A DNA stretch of 64,000 bases from Pseudosporangium ferrugineum (GCF_003002065.1 NZ_PVZG01000017.1:1-64000), one strand, 5' to 3'; shown: positions 34,801-43,621, counted from the stretch's first letter. Notes: generated by a model not told the origin, from the letters alone. Numbers and translations are program-made.

Positions 34801-35921
34801 CGCTGTCGATGAGAATCGATGGAGTGACGAGCACCCCGGTTCCCCTCGGCGCCGCCGTACCCTCCCTGGTCCGCTGGGGACTCACCAGCGACGCCGACCT
34901 CGTCTTCCGCACCCTCGTGACGTTCGGTCCCCGCACCGAGCGCACCCTCGCCGTCGAGCTGGGGCTGCCCGGCCGCCGCACCGCCGAGGCGCTCGCCGAG
35001 CTGCGGGAGTCCGGCGCGGCGGTGTCCACGGACGACTCCCGCACCACTACCCGCATCTGGACCGCCCGGCGGCCCGCCGCGGTGGTCACGATGCTGCGCT
35101 CGCGGCGGCTGCGCCTCGTCGACGCGCCCACCAGGGCGCAGGCCCACCACGGCGTCGTCCGCGCCCTGAAGACCGCCGGCGTCGCCGCCTCCCTGCCGGT
35201 CGGCACCCTGCCGGGCCTGCCCGGCACCTTCGCCGACGACCTGCGCTACCTGCCCTCCCGTGAGCTCACCCGGGTCCGCGTCGCCGAGGTGCTCGGCGGG
35301 CCGATCCGGGAGGTCCTGACGATGAGCAACGAGCAGGTCATCGACGCGGCCTCCGCCCGCGCCGGCGCACCGCTGGACATGGACATGCACCAGCGCGGTG
35401 TCCACATGCGCTTGCTGGCGATGCCGCCGGCCGACGGGGATCCGCTGGACATCAGCGGGCACCTGATCAACGGCACCACGTTCCAGCGCCGCGAGAGCCC
35501 CGCGGTGCCGTTGAAACTGATCCTCGTGGACCGGCGGCTGGCGCTCTTCCCCGCCGATCCGCAGGACCTCGAACGCGGTTACGTGGAGGCCGGCGGCGCC
35601 GTCGCTCGGGCACTGACAAGTCTCTTCGATCGGCACTGGACCGACGCCGCGACGGCACCGCAGCCCAGCGTCGCGCCGATCGTCCTCTCCGACCGGGAGC
35701 GGAGCCTGATCACCCTGCTCGCCGCGGGCCACACCGACCACACGGCTGCCCAGCGGCTGCGGATCAGCGCCCGCTCGGTAACCGGCATCATGCGTCACCT
35801 CATGGACCGTCTCGGCGTGGAGAACCGGTTCCAGCTCGGGTTGGCGCTCGGCTCCCTGCGAGTCGTGGCGCCGCCATCCCTCACATCCGATCCGTCCCAC
35901 GATCACGATCCGGAGTCCTGA
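34797..35921 (+). CDS. TrmB-like/LuxR-type transcriptional regulator
   Basis: 374 residues. The N-terminal winged helix (about residues 25-80) has TrmB-like sequence (RTERTLAVELGLPGRRTAEALAELRESG). A central domain of about 200 residues includes LKLILVDRRLALFPADP, as in PLD-like effector parts of TrmB regulators. The C-terminal LuxR HTH (about 300-360) is LSDRERSLITLLAAGHTD...ISARSVTGIMRHLMDRLGVENRFQ. The TTG at 34797 has GGGAAG at good spacing and is coupled to the previous stop; an ATG at 34809 is the alternative. It is followed directly by the small exported peptide gene (TGATG). Confidence 0.85.
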   Translation: MTLSMRIDGVTSTPVPLGAAVPSLVRWGLTSDADLVFRTLVTFGPRTERTLAVELGLPGRRTAEALAELRESGAAVSTDDSRTTTRIWTARRPAAVVTMLRSRRLRLVDAPTRAQAHHGVVRALKTAGVAASLPVGTLPGLPGTFADDLRYLPSRELTRVRVAEVLGGPIREVLTMSNEQVIDAASARAGAPLDMDMHQRGVHMRLLAMPPADGDPLDISGHLINGTTFQRRESPAVPLKLILVDRRLALFPADPQDLERGYVEAGGAVARALTSLFDRHWTDAATAPQPSVAPIVLSDRERSLITLLAAGHTDHTAAQRLRISARSVTGIMRHLMDRLGVENRFQLGLALGSLRVVAPPSLTSDPSHDHDPES

Positions 35922-36088
35922 TGTCATCGAAGTTCTACGCCGTCGTTCTCGCCGTCGTCGCGGCCCTGGCGCTCGTGGTGGGGGCCTACGCGGGCACCGC
36001 GCCGACCCCCGGCGGCGCGCCCGACCGCGTCGTCGCGGCCGTCCCGCCGCCGGACGGACCGGGCGGCACCTGCGTCAGCTGCGTCTAA
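35921..36088 (+). CDS. 55-residue exported peptide with C-terminal CVSCV
   Basis: The ATG overlaps the stop of the LuxR-type regulator (TGATG), and a TAA ends the gene at 36086-36088. The peptide has a short basic start (MSSKFYAVV), a hydrophobic signal (VLAVVAALALVVGAYAG, cleavage likely after AYA or AGT-A), a Pro/Gly-rich linker (PTPGGAPDRVV, PPPDGPGG) and ends in TCVSCV. A CxxC at the extreme C-terminus would suit a disulfide-closed or thioester peptide. The family is not recognised. The tight coupling to a regulator suggests a secreted signal or sensed precursor, which is inference. Confidence 0.7.
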   Translation: MSSKFYAVVLAVVAALALVVGAYAGTAPTPGGAPDRVVAAVPPPDGPGGTCVSCV

Positions 36089-38282
36089 AGGTCCGAGAGG
36101 CGGAGATAGTCGAGGTTGAAGCCGCCGGTCTCGCAGTAGACGGTGACGAGCTGGTCGCCCGCGGCCAGCTCGACCGTCGCGTGCACCGACTGGTACGAGC
36201 CCCAGCCGCCGGTGTCGGGCGCCGTGACCGTGGCCAGCACCGTGCCGGCCGCGTCCCGGAAGGACACCGCGTCCGGGGCGGCGGCGCCCGTGCCGTTGGC
36301 GACCCGTAGCTCCAGGTCGTAGGTGCCGGGCTCGGCGAGGTCGACCCGGTAGGTCAGCCAGTTGCCGGGCGCGGTCCAGCCGACGTTGCGGCCGCCGCTC
36401 GCCGACGGGTTGTTCTCGACGAAGTTGGCCCCGCCGTCGGTCCAGCCGTGCTGGCCGGCGTACGCCTCGGCCTCGACGCGTACGCCGGCCGGGGCGCCGC
36501 GCGGGGTCACCGTCACGTGCACGGTGACCTGGTCGCGGGCCCGGCCGTCGGTGACGTAGAAGGTCAGATCCTGGCTGCCGGCGGTGGTCGGGCGCAGGGT
36601 CATCACGCCGGTGGCCGCGTCCACCGAGACGCCCTCGGGCAGGTCGACCGCGTAGTACGCGAGCCGGTCACGGTCCCGGTCGGTGGCGGACAGCCGTACC
36701 TGGGCGGTGCCGTACTGGTCGGCCGTCACCGCGGGCACGTCCCGCAGGACCGGTGCGTGGTTGCGCCTCGGCGGCACCGCGGCCGTCCAGCGGTACGTCG
36801 CGTACGCGCCGGCCGGGACCTTCACCACGAAGGAACGGCCGGCGAGCTGCACGCGTACGGTCGCATCGGCGGTGTTGGTGTTGCCCAGGATGGCGACGTA
36901 GTCGTTGTGGTCGCGGTAGACGACGTTGCTGATCCCGGCGGAACTCGCGCTGGACTCGACCCGCACGTGTTCCGGCGTCAGGTGGCGAGCGAACTGGCCG
37001 ATCGCGTAGAGCTCGTCGCGTACGGTGAAATCGCGGGTCGTGGTGTCGACCTTGACCAGGCGATTCGGCCACTTGGTGGTGCGGCCGACCTCCTCCCAGT
37101 CCACGTTGTTGTCCCGCTTGTCCGTCCAGTGCAGCGTGCCGCCGTCCTGGTCGGTGGTCTGCGCCCACATCACGTACGAGCTCGCGTCGAGCCGGAAGTA
37201 GTTCAGGATCGTCGCCGGGTTGAGGTCGCTGGTCTCGGTCAGGTGCACCGGCTTGCCGTACTGCTCGTACGCCTCCCGCATGACCGCCGGATCGCCCCAG
37301 TACGGGTGGAACGCGATCCCGTCCGCGGCCCGCAGTGCCTTCGGGTCGTCGAAGATCCGGTGGTAGTTCTTGGTCTCGGTGCTGTTCGGGTCGCGCCAGT
37401 CCCAGAAGTTGAAGTCGTGCACGTAGAGCGAGGTCCGCAGGCGGGCGGCGGCCAGCTCCCGCTTGATCGCGACGGAGAGCCTCTGCTGCTGGGCGACGCT
37501 GATGTCCATGGCCGGATAGACCACGTCCATGCCCGGCTCGTTCAGCAGGGTCAGCGCCTCCACGTGGATCCCGTGCCGCGCGTACGCCTGCAAATACTTC
37601 ACGTAGTACCGGGCGAACACGTCGATGCAGTCGTCCCGCAGCTTGCCCACCTGGTAGTGCGCCGTGGTGCTGCCGGGCAGCAGCGCCACCTCGCCGGTGA
37701 ACCGGTTGTTCGTCTTCATCCACGCCGGAGCGCTCCACGCCGAGGCGAAGAAGGTGGCCCGCGGGTTGTAGCGCTGGATCAGCTTGACGGTGTCGACGAT
37801 GTGCAGGTCGAGGTCGCGCTGGATGGAGAAATGCCGGAGCTTGAAGTCCTCGGTCACCCCGGCGGGCAACTCGTCGTAGGACCAGAACGGCAGGTGCTCG
37901 ATCAGGTCGGGGCTGCCGATGGTGAGCCGGAACCGGTCGAGGCCGGCCCCGGTGCGCGGGTCGACGAGCAGGCGGATGGCCTCCTCGCGCTTGGCGGGGT
38001 GAGTTTCCACAGGTTGGAGACGCTGGTCTCGTCGATGGAGAAGCCGATGCCGGCGTAGCGCTGCCGGACCTGGCTCGGATCCACGACGACCGTGGCGTCG
38101 GTGGGTGCGCCGGCGTCGCTGCCGGCGTACGTGGTGGGCAGGGACCTCCAGCTGGGCGACCCGGCGGCGTATGTGCCGGTGACGGGTTCGCCGCGGTGGG
38201 TGGCGGTGGCCGGTCCGGCGGGGCCGGCCACGGCCGCCACCGTGGTCAGGGCCGCCAGGGCCGCGGTCAGAGAGCGCCTCAC
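36085..38282 (-). pseudogene. GH30-type glycoside hydrolase with C-terminal CBM, frameshifted
   Basis: An exported glycosidase split by one frameshift. Residues 1-94 (GTG at 38282 behind GAGGAGG; signal peptide to about residue 27; QRYAGIGFSIDETSVSNLW) are in one frame. From the C-run at 37996-37999 (GGGG on the plus strand) the homologous sequence continues in another frame (AKREEAIRLLVDPRTGAG). One added base in the run would restore an enzyme of about 733 residues. The acid/base Glu is in LLNEPG and the nucleophile Glu in HLTETSD. An Ig-like domain (APVLRDVPAVTADQ) and a CBM6-type domain (VRVEAEAYAGQHGW) follow. Expected substrate class: beta-1,6- or related glucans. Confidence 0.82.
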
Positions 38283-38359
38283 AGAGCCTCCTCAAGGGAT
38301 TCGACGGTTTGCAGCCTTGTCACCCCGCACCCCTTAAGTCAAGGCGTAAAATAAATGCA

Positions 38360-38467
38360 TGGCTCTTCAGCTACCCGGGCACCGGCCACAGCAGCCTGCC
38401 GTCGTACGACCCGCAGGCGGCGGCCCTGCTCACCGAACGGGTCCTCGCCTTCCTCACGGCCGTCTAA
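38360..38467 (+). pseudogene. C-terminal remnant of an alpha/beta hydrolase (dienelactone hydrolase-like)
   Basis: An in-frame stretch of about 35 codons ends at TAA 38465-38467 and reads FSYPGTGHSSLPSYDP then AAALLTERVLAFLTAV. This is the standard end of dienelactone-hydrolase-type proteins, with the catalytic His in GTGH. There is no start codon in frame, and just upstream the DNA turns AT-rich (GTAAAATAAATGC), so the 5' part has been lost. It lies between the GH30 promoter and the lipoprotein-like gene. Confidence 0.7.
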
Positions 38468-38573
38468 GGAACCACCTCCAGAATTCGTGCCACGGTGCGC
38501 GCAACACGCACCGTGGCCCGCCGAGGCTCACCAGCATGGCCCGGGTCGCCACCCATCGACCCGGAGGAATCCC

Positions 38574-39110
38574 GTGCACCCCACCCGCGCCACCGTGCTC
38601 ACCGGAATCCTGGCGGCCGGCCTGACCCTCACCCAGCAGGCCTGCACCCCGGTCAACCGGCACACCAACCGCCCGGTGGCGTTCACCGTCCCGACCGACC
38701 CCCTGACCGGCGCCCGCCGACTGGTCATCAAACCCGCCCCGCCCACCACCACGGTCGTCACGGTCGACACCCGGGGCCGCCTCACCACCACCGACGGCGA
38801 ACCACCCCTGAGCCTGTTCGTCCTGACCCCGGCCGGCCCCCACCACCTGATCAGGGCGGCGGACGGCACCTGCGCCGAGGTCACCCCCACCCGCACCATC
38901 AGAACGGCCCCCTGCGACCCGGCCCGCGACGCCCAACTGTTCACCATCACCCCCCAGAAAACCCCGCCCCAGACGTACGCGATCAGCAACGGCGGCGCGT
39001 TCCTCCAGCCCACCCCGACGGGCGAACTGACCCTGGAAACCCCACTGAGGACGACGTACGCCCTCATCGACAACGGCCCCGCCCCGCTCGACCAGCTGAG
39101 CGGCCCCTGA
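38574..39110 (+). CDS. Putative exported lipoprotein, unknown function
   Basis: 178 residues from a GTG behind CCGGAGGAAT. The N-terminus (HPTRATVLTGILAAGLTLTQQAC) is a signal peptide with a Cys in lipobox position, though QQAC is a poor lipobox. The mature part is Pro/Thr-rich with two further Cys (GTCAEVTPTRTIRTAPC) and a section resembling a ricin-type beta-trefoil strand (DAQLFTITPQ, GAFLQPTPTGELTL). No family is certain. Codon choice is strongly C-ending, as in neighbouring genes. Confidence 0.65.
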   Translation: MHPTRATVLTGILAAGLTLTQQACTPVNRHTNRPVAFTVPTDPLTGARRLVIKPAPPTTTVVTVDTRGRLTTTDGEPPLSLFVLTPAGPHHLIRAADGTCAEVTPTRTIRTAPCDPARDAQLFTITPQKTPPQTYAISNGGAFLQPTPTGELTLETPLRTTYALIDNGPAPLDQLSGP

Positions 39111-39113
39111 GAT

Positions 39114-39345
39114 TCAGCGATATTGCCGACGCTGGGCGGCTCGGATGTTCTCCCGCACGGTCTCCGGGAGTTCCACCACGACGACGGCAACACCCAGATC
39201 CTGGAGGGCCGCGGCGGCCCACGATCGGGCGCATAAGTTCCGGGCGCCGCGCGACCTGAGCGGCTGCACCGTCTCCGAGGGTCGCGAGCTTTCCCGGACC
39301 TGACAGCTCTTCCAGCCGCCGCCGGGACAGCGCCTGCCCGTCCAC
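39114..39345 (-). pseudogene. Decayed gene remnant
   Basis: On the minus strand a frame ending at the TGA 39114-39116 reads ARSWAAAALQDLGVAVVVVE then LPETVRENIRAAQRRQYR, with strong third-position G/C bias, but it has no plausible start. A different frame just upstream (from 39345, MDGQALSRRRLEELSGPGKL) also reads like protein. Together they look like one gene broken by a frameshift near 39235. I do not recognise the family. Confidence 0.45.
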
Positions 39346-39395
39346 CGTCGATATTGTCGTCAGAACTGCGGTGGACGTGCGGACGGCGGGCGAGC

Positions 39396-39989
39396 GTGGC
39401 CAAACCTCGGAACCACCCCTCGGGCGGCGACGGTCCGGCGCGGCGGCCGTCCGCTGCCGACGGCGGTGATGCGCGGAGCGTCGCCGCGGCCCACGAGCAG
39501 ATCGGCGAGGCTTCCCGGTCGGGCCGGGCAGGCGGTGGTTCCTCTTCCACGGGCGCGGGGCAGGTACAGGGCCCGGCGGCGACGATTCCGCTGAGGCCGC
39601 CGAACAGCCGGCACAACCTCGACAGCATCCGGCCGAAGAATCCCGCCAAGGACAGGAACACCGTCGTGCTGCCCGGCACGGACGTGGCGGGCGATCTGGC
39701 GGACATCTCCGCCGGTCGCGGCACGTGGCGGCCGGAGGTGAACCGCTACGAGGTCAATGGCCGCACGTACGCGGTGGAAGCGAGCGGCACGGTCTTTCCG
39801 GTGTCCGGGCCCGGTCTCGTGAATCTGTCGCGGTCCGAATATAAGGTTCTGAGGCAGCTGATCGGATCCGACGGCGACATCGGCGCGGCGCGGGAGGCCT
39901 TGCGGCGCGATCCGAGCGTCGGCGACGCCGACTGGCGCCCAGCGCTCGACGTCTTCCGGCATCACAAGAGCTACAAGGGCGGGGCATGA
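39396..39989 (+). CDS. Unknown protein, first of an overlapping pair
   Basis: About 197 residues from a GTG (VAKPRNHPSGG). The first half is disordered and Gly/Ser/Ala-rich (AGGGSSSTGAGQVQG). The second half is a compact domain of about 85 residues (NRYEVNGRTYAVEASGTVFP, VNLSRSEYKVLRQLIGSDGD, WRPALDVFRHHKSYKGGA). The stop overlaps the ATG of the next gene. The layout of a basic, disordered protein followed by an acidic partner resembles toxin-immunity or toxin-antitoxin pairs, but no known toxin motif is visible. Confidence 0.6.
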   Translation: MAKPRNHPSGGDGPARRPSAADGGDARSVAAAHEQIGEASRSGRAGGGSSSTGAGQVQGPAATIPLRPPNSRHNLDSIRPKNPAKDRNTVVLPGTDVAGDLADISAGRGTWRPEVNRYEVNGRTYAVEASGTVFPVSGPGLVNLSRSEYKVLRQLIGSDGDIGAAREALRRDPSVGDADWRPALDVFRHHKSYKGGA

Positions 39990-40441
39990 CGTACGGGATC
40001 TACTTCGACGGCTCCGTGTCCGCGGATGCGATACGTCAGGCGCTGCACGCGGTCTACAACGTGCCCGCCGACCTCGTGTACGCCGGGCCGCCCGAGGCCC
40101 TCAACGATCATCCCGGTCCGGACCCGGTGGCCCTGATCACGCCCGCCGGCGGTCAGTTCGCCCACGAGTTCAGCGCGGGCGACGGGTTGCGTGAGCTGAC
40201 CGGCGCGACGGAGCTCGAACTCGCCCAGGGGATCTGCCGGGTCGCGCGCACCCGGGCGCTGCTGGACGACGGCAGCCCGGCCCCCGACTACTGGCTGCTG
40301 GTCGCGTCGGACGGCAGCTACGGTCGCGTGCAGACCGACCCGGACAGCGACGAGCTGACCGTTCTGTACGCCCTGGAACCCATCATCGGCGAGCCCGGCC
40401 TGCGGGTGGTGCCGCCACCCGACTGGGCGAAGACCTGGTGA
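39986..40441 (+). CDS. Unknown acidic protein, second of an overlapping pair
   Basis: 151 residues, coupled by ATGA to the upstream gene. It is acidic and has no membrane segment. The sequence alternates strands and helices (MTYGIYFDGSVSADAIRQAL, YWLLVASDGSYGRVQTDPD, LTVLYALEPIIGEPGLRVV), plausibly a small alpha/beta fold. The family is not recognised. Its acidity and coupling make it a candidate immunity or antidote partner, which is inference only. Confidence 0.65.
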   Translation: MTYGIYFDGSVSADAIRQALHAVYNVPADLVYAGPPEALNDHPGPDPVALITPAGGQFAHEFSAGDGLRELTGATELELAQGICRVARTRALLDDGSPAPDYWLLVASDGSYGRVQTDPDSDELTVLYALEPIIGEPGLRVVPPPDWAKTW

Positions 40442-40477
40442 CCCGCACGCCCCCTTCGACGTGAGGTGGAGAAACAG

Positions 40478-40846
40478 TTGTCCTCGATCGCGGAGTTGAC
40501 CGAACGCGTGCGGGAGTTCGCGCGGGAGCGGGATTGGGAGCAGTTCCACACGCCGAAGAATTTGGCTATGGCGTTGGCCGGGGAGGTGGGTGAGCTGCTC
40601 GCCGAGTTGCAGTGGCTCACGCCCGAGGAGTCGGCCGCGGTCATGGCCGATCCGGAGTTGGGGCCTCGGGTGCGCGCCGAGATCGGTGACGTCGCCATCT
40701 ACCTGGCGCGGCTGGCCGACGTTCTCGGCATCGACCTGGTGCGGGCCGCCCTCGACAAGCTCGACGACTCGGCCCGCCGCTACACGGTGGAGGCCGCCCG
40801 CGGGTCGGCCTCGAAGATCGGCGGCGGTCACCCACCCGGCGCATAG
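40478..40846 (+). CDS. MazG-like nucleotide pyrophosphohydrolase
   Basis: 122 residues of the all-alpha NTP-PPase superfamily. The metal-binding pattern is AGEVGELLAE (ExxE) and EIGDVAIYLARLAD (ExxD), with HTPKNLAMAL before it. Such enzymes hydrolyse (d)NTPs to monophosphates and PPi. The TTG at 40478 follows GAGGTGGAG at good spacing and gives the usual family start; a GTG at 40466 is the alternative. It lies 116 bp upstream of a DUF2075 nuclease-helicase; together they could form a nucleotide-depleting defence unit (inference). Confidence 0.88.
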   Translation: MSSIAELTERVREFARERDWEQFHTPKNLAMALAGEVGELLAELQWLTPEESAAVMADPELGPRVRAEIGDVAIYLARLADVLGIDLVRAALDKLDDSARRYTVEAARGSASKIGGGHPPGA

Positions 40847-40962
40847 CCACACGATCACCGTGTCGCTACAGTCTGCGTTGTCCGTAAGCGGTCCGACAGG
40901 CTTCCTGTAACCGGATATGCCTCCCATCCGCACGATCGATTCGTGCTGCCCGGGGGCAATCC

Positions 40963-42858
40963 ATGTCGGCGTTCCGCGTTTCCGCGGCCGGTCTTCTCCG
41001 CCTCGCCACCGACGGCACCCTGGCCGACCGCGTCGCCGAACAGGTCTGGATGAGCGGGCACGGCGTGGGTCCGGCCGAACGCAGATCCTGGTCGCGGAGC
41101 CTGTCCGTGCTCGCCCAGGATCTGGCCGACGCCAGTCTTCCGGACGTCGAGGTTCTGGTCGAGTACCAGTTGCCGCTGACCAGCCGGCGCATCGACGCGG
41201 TGCTGGCGGGAGTCCACCCGCGGACCGGCGAGGATTCCTTCGTCGTCATCGAGCTCAAGCAGTGGTCGTACGCCACCCGGTACGAGGACTCCGACACGCT
41301 CGTGGACGTGGAACACGCCGCCGGTCCTCGGCTGCACCCGGGGATTCAGGTGGGCGACTACTGCCAGTACCTCATCGATTTTCTGGGACTGCTCGCCGAG
41401 CATCGCACCGGTGTGCGGGGAGCCGCCTACCTGCACAACGCGGTCGACCGGGACATCGCGGAGCTGTTCGCACGTCCGGTCACCGAGCAGAGCCGGATCT
41501 TCACCAAGGAACGCCGCGGCGATTTCCTGGACTACCTGCGGGCCTCGTTCGACCCGGGCAGGCCGGGGGCGCCCGCCGCGGACCGGTTCATGAAGAGCAC
41601 CGTACGCCCGAGCCGGCACCTGCTCACGTACGCCGCGAGCGAGCTGAGGGAGCGTTCCCATTTCACCCTGCTCGACGAGCAGCGGGTGGCGTACGAGCTG
41701 GTCCTGCACGCCGTGGAACGCGCTCGCGCCGCCGACCACAAGAGCGTGGTCGTGGTTTCCGGGGGACCGGGCAGCGGCAAGAGCGTCATCGCGTTGAGCT
41801 TGCTCGGCGAGCTCGCCCGGCAGGGCCGGTCCGCCCTGCACGCCACCGGGTCGAAGTCGTTCACCCAGACCCTGCGCCGGTACGCGGGCAAGGGCTCGAC
41901 CCGGCTGAAGAGCCTGTTCCTGTACTTCAACAGCTTCATGACCGCCGACCGCAACGGCATCGACGTGCTCATCTGCGACGAGGCGCACCGGATCCGCGAG
42001 ACGTCCGTCAACCGGTTCACCCGTGCCGCCCAGCGCCAGGGCGCCCGTTCCCAGCTCGAGGAACTCCTCGCCGCCGCCCGGGTCCCCGTCTTCCTCCTCG
42101 ACGAACACCAGGTGGTCAAGCCCGGTGAGCTCGGCAACGTCGACATCATCACCGCGTACGCGAAGAAGTTGAATCTCGAGGTCGACGTGGTCTCGCTGCA
42201 CGACCAGTTCCGGTGCGGCGGCAGCGAAGCCTACGAGCGGTGGGTTCTGCGCCTCCTCGGCCTCGACGGCGGACCGCCCGGGGTGTGGGAGGGCGACGGC
42301 CGGTTCGACCTGCGGGTCGCCGGGTCGCCGGAGGAGATGGAGGCCTTTCTCGCCGCCCGGCAGGCGGCCGGCGAGACGGCCAGGATGACCGCGGGTTACT
42401 GCTGGCCGTGGAGCGATCCCCGGCCCGACGGCTCGCTGGTCCATGACGTGCGGGTCGGCGGCTGGTCGCGGCCGTGGAACGTCAGGAGCGACCGCAGCGT
42501 GGGCGACGCGCCGGGCAGTCCCTTCTGGGCGACCGATCCGAACGGCTTCGGGCAGGTCGGCTGCGTCTACACCGCCCAGGGCTTCGAGTACGAATGGTCG
42601 GGCGTCATCGTCGGGCCGGACCTGGTCGCCCGCGACGGCCGGCTCGTCACCAACCGCGACGAGTTCAAGGATCCCAACTTCCGCAGCCGCAGGACAGTCA
42701 GTGACGCCGAGGCCGATCGGCTCATCCGTAACACGTACAAGGTGCTGATGACCCGGGGCATGCGCGGCACCGTGCTCTATGCGGTCGATCCCGGGACCCG
42801 CGATTTTCTGGCGAATCTGGTCCGCGTCCAGCGTGGTCCGGAGACGGTCTACCGGTAG
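40963..42858 (+). CDS. PD-(D/E)xK nuclease-DUF2075 (SF1 helicase-like) fusion
   Basis: 631 residues. The N-terminal nuclease-like region (about residues 55-130) contains VLVEYQLPLTSRRIDAVLAG and FVVIELKQWS, the D...ExK arrangement of restriction-type nucleases. DUF2075 follows, with Walker A VSGGPGSGKSVIAL (about 267), Walker B VLICDEAHRIRE, VFLLDEHQVV, and later motifs GCVYTAQGFEYEWSGVIVGPD and YKVLMTRGMRGTVLY of superfamily 1 helicases. It is likely an ATP-driven DNA nuclease. It converges on the ABC permease gene with 4 bp between them. Confidence 0.85.
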   Translation: MSAFRVSAAGLLRLATDGTLADRVAEQVWMSGHGVGPAERRSWSRSLSVLAQDLADASLPDVEVLVEYQLPLTSRRIDAVLAGVHPRTGEDSFVVIELKQWSYATRYEDSDTLVDVEHAAGPRLHPGIQVGDYCQYLIDFLGLLAEHRTGVRGAAYLHNAVDRDIAELFARPVTEQSRIFTKERRGDFLDYLRASFDPGRPGAPAADRFMKSTVRPSRHLLTYAASELRERSHFTLLDEQRVAYELVLHAVERARAADHKSVVVVSGGPGSGKSVIALSLLGELARQGRSALHATGSKSFTQTLRRYAGKGSTRLKSLFLYFNSFMTADRNGIDVLICDEAHRIRETSVNRFTRAAQRQGARSQLEELLAAARVPVFLLDEHQVVKPGELGNVDIITAYAKKLNLEVDVVSLHDQFRCGGSEAYERWVLRLLGLDGGPPGVWEGDGRFDLRVAGSPEEMEAFLAARQAAGETARMTAGYCWPWSDPRPDGSLVHDVRVGGWSRPWNVRSDRSVGDAPGSPFWATDPNGFGQVGCVYTAQGFEYEWSGVIVGPDLVARDGRLVTNRDEFKDPNFRSRRTVSDAEADRLIRNTYKVLMTRGMRGTVLYAVDPGTRDFLANLVRVQRGPETVYR

Positions 42859-42862
42859 GACC

Positions 42863-43621
42863 TCAGATATCGCGTACGCGGAAAGCCAGGTGGCTCGCCG
42901 CGGCGATGCAGAGCGCCGTGAGGGTCAGGACCGCCAGCCCGGTTCCCGGGGCGATCATGCCTTCGGTGCGGATGACGGCGTACGCGGCCTGGCCCGCCGT
43001 GTTGGGCCAGTAGTCGCCGAACCAGTCGCCGAGCCCGCCCGGCAGGCCCGGGGCGATGGCCGGTACGAGCAGCAGGCCGCCTACCAGGACCGCGAGGCTG
43101 CCGGTGGTGGAGCGGGTCAGGGTGCCGACGGCGACTCCGATCAGGGCGATCAGCGTGAGGTACAGGGTGGCCGAGGTCAGGGCTCGCGGGACGCCCGGGT
43201 CGGTGAGGCCCGCCGACGGCAGGTCCGCGCCCGCGAAGAGGGCCTGGACCACCGTGAAGCTCAGCAGCGCCGTGACCAGGCTCGTCACCAGGGCTATCGC
43301 GGTGATGACGGTGGCTTTGGCGGCGAGGAGGCGGGAGCGGGCGGGCACGTGGGACAGGCTGGTGCCGATCATGCCGGTGGCGTATTCGGGGGTGATGCTG
43401 AGGGCGCCGAGCATGCCGATGAGGAGTTGGGCGAAGAGGAAGCCCTTGAGGCTGGTCGCCGTCGGGTCCCACGGGTCGGGGAGGTCGGCGGGGGAGCCGC
43501 CGAGGAGGTCGGAGACGCCGAGGGCGCTGAGGGCCGTGCCGGCCGCCACGGTGCTCAGGATGGTGATCCAGATGCTGCGTACGCTGCGGAGTTTGGTCCA
43601 TTCGGAGCGCAGGATCCTCAT
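42863..43621 (-). CDS. ABC-2 type transporter permease
   Basis: 252 residues with six hydrophobic helices. It starts MRILRSEWTKLRSVRSIW, the classic N-terminus of actinobacterial ABC-2 permeases. It is coupled by ATGA to the ATPase gene. With the ATPase it forms an exporter or membrane-integrity transporter that is probably controlled by the divergent TetR protein. Confidence 0.9.
   Translation of the reverse strand: MRILRSEWTKLRSVRSIWITILSTVAAGTALSALGVSDLLGGSPADLPDPWDPTATSLKGFLFAQLLIGMLGALSITPEYATGMIGTSLSHVPARSRLLAAKATVITAIALVTSLVTALLSFTVVQALFAGADLPSAGLTDPGVPRALTSATLYLTLIALIGVAVGTLTRSTTGSLAVLVGGLLLVPAIAPGLPGGLGDWFGDYWPNTAGQAAYAVIRTEGMIAPGTGLAVLTLTALCIAAASHLAFRVRDI

Noticed and set aside
35921..36088. 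CVSCV peptide as a lanthipeptide or lasso precursor
   Set aside because: It has a Sec-type signal rather than a RiPP leader, and no modification enzymes are nearby.
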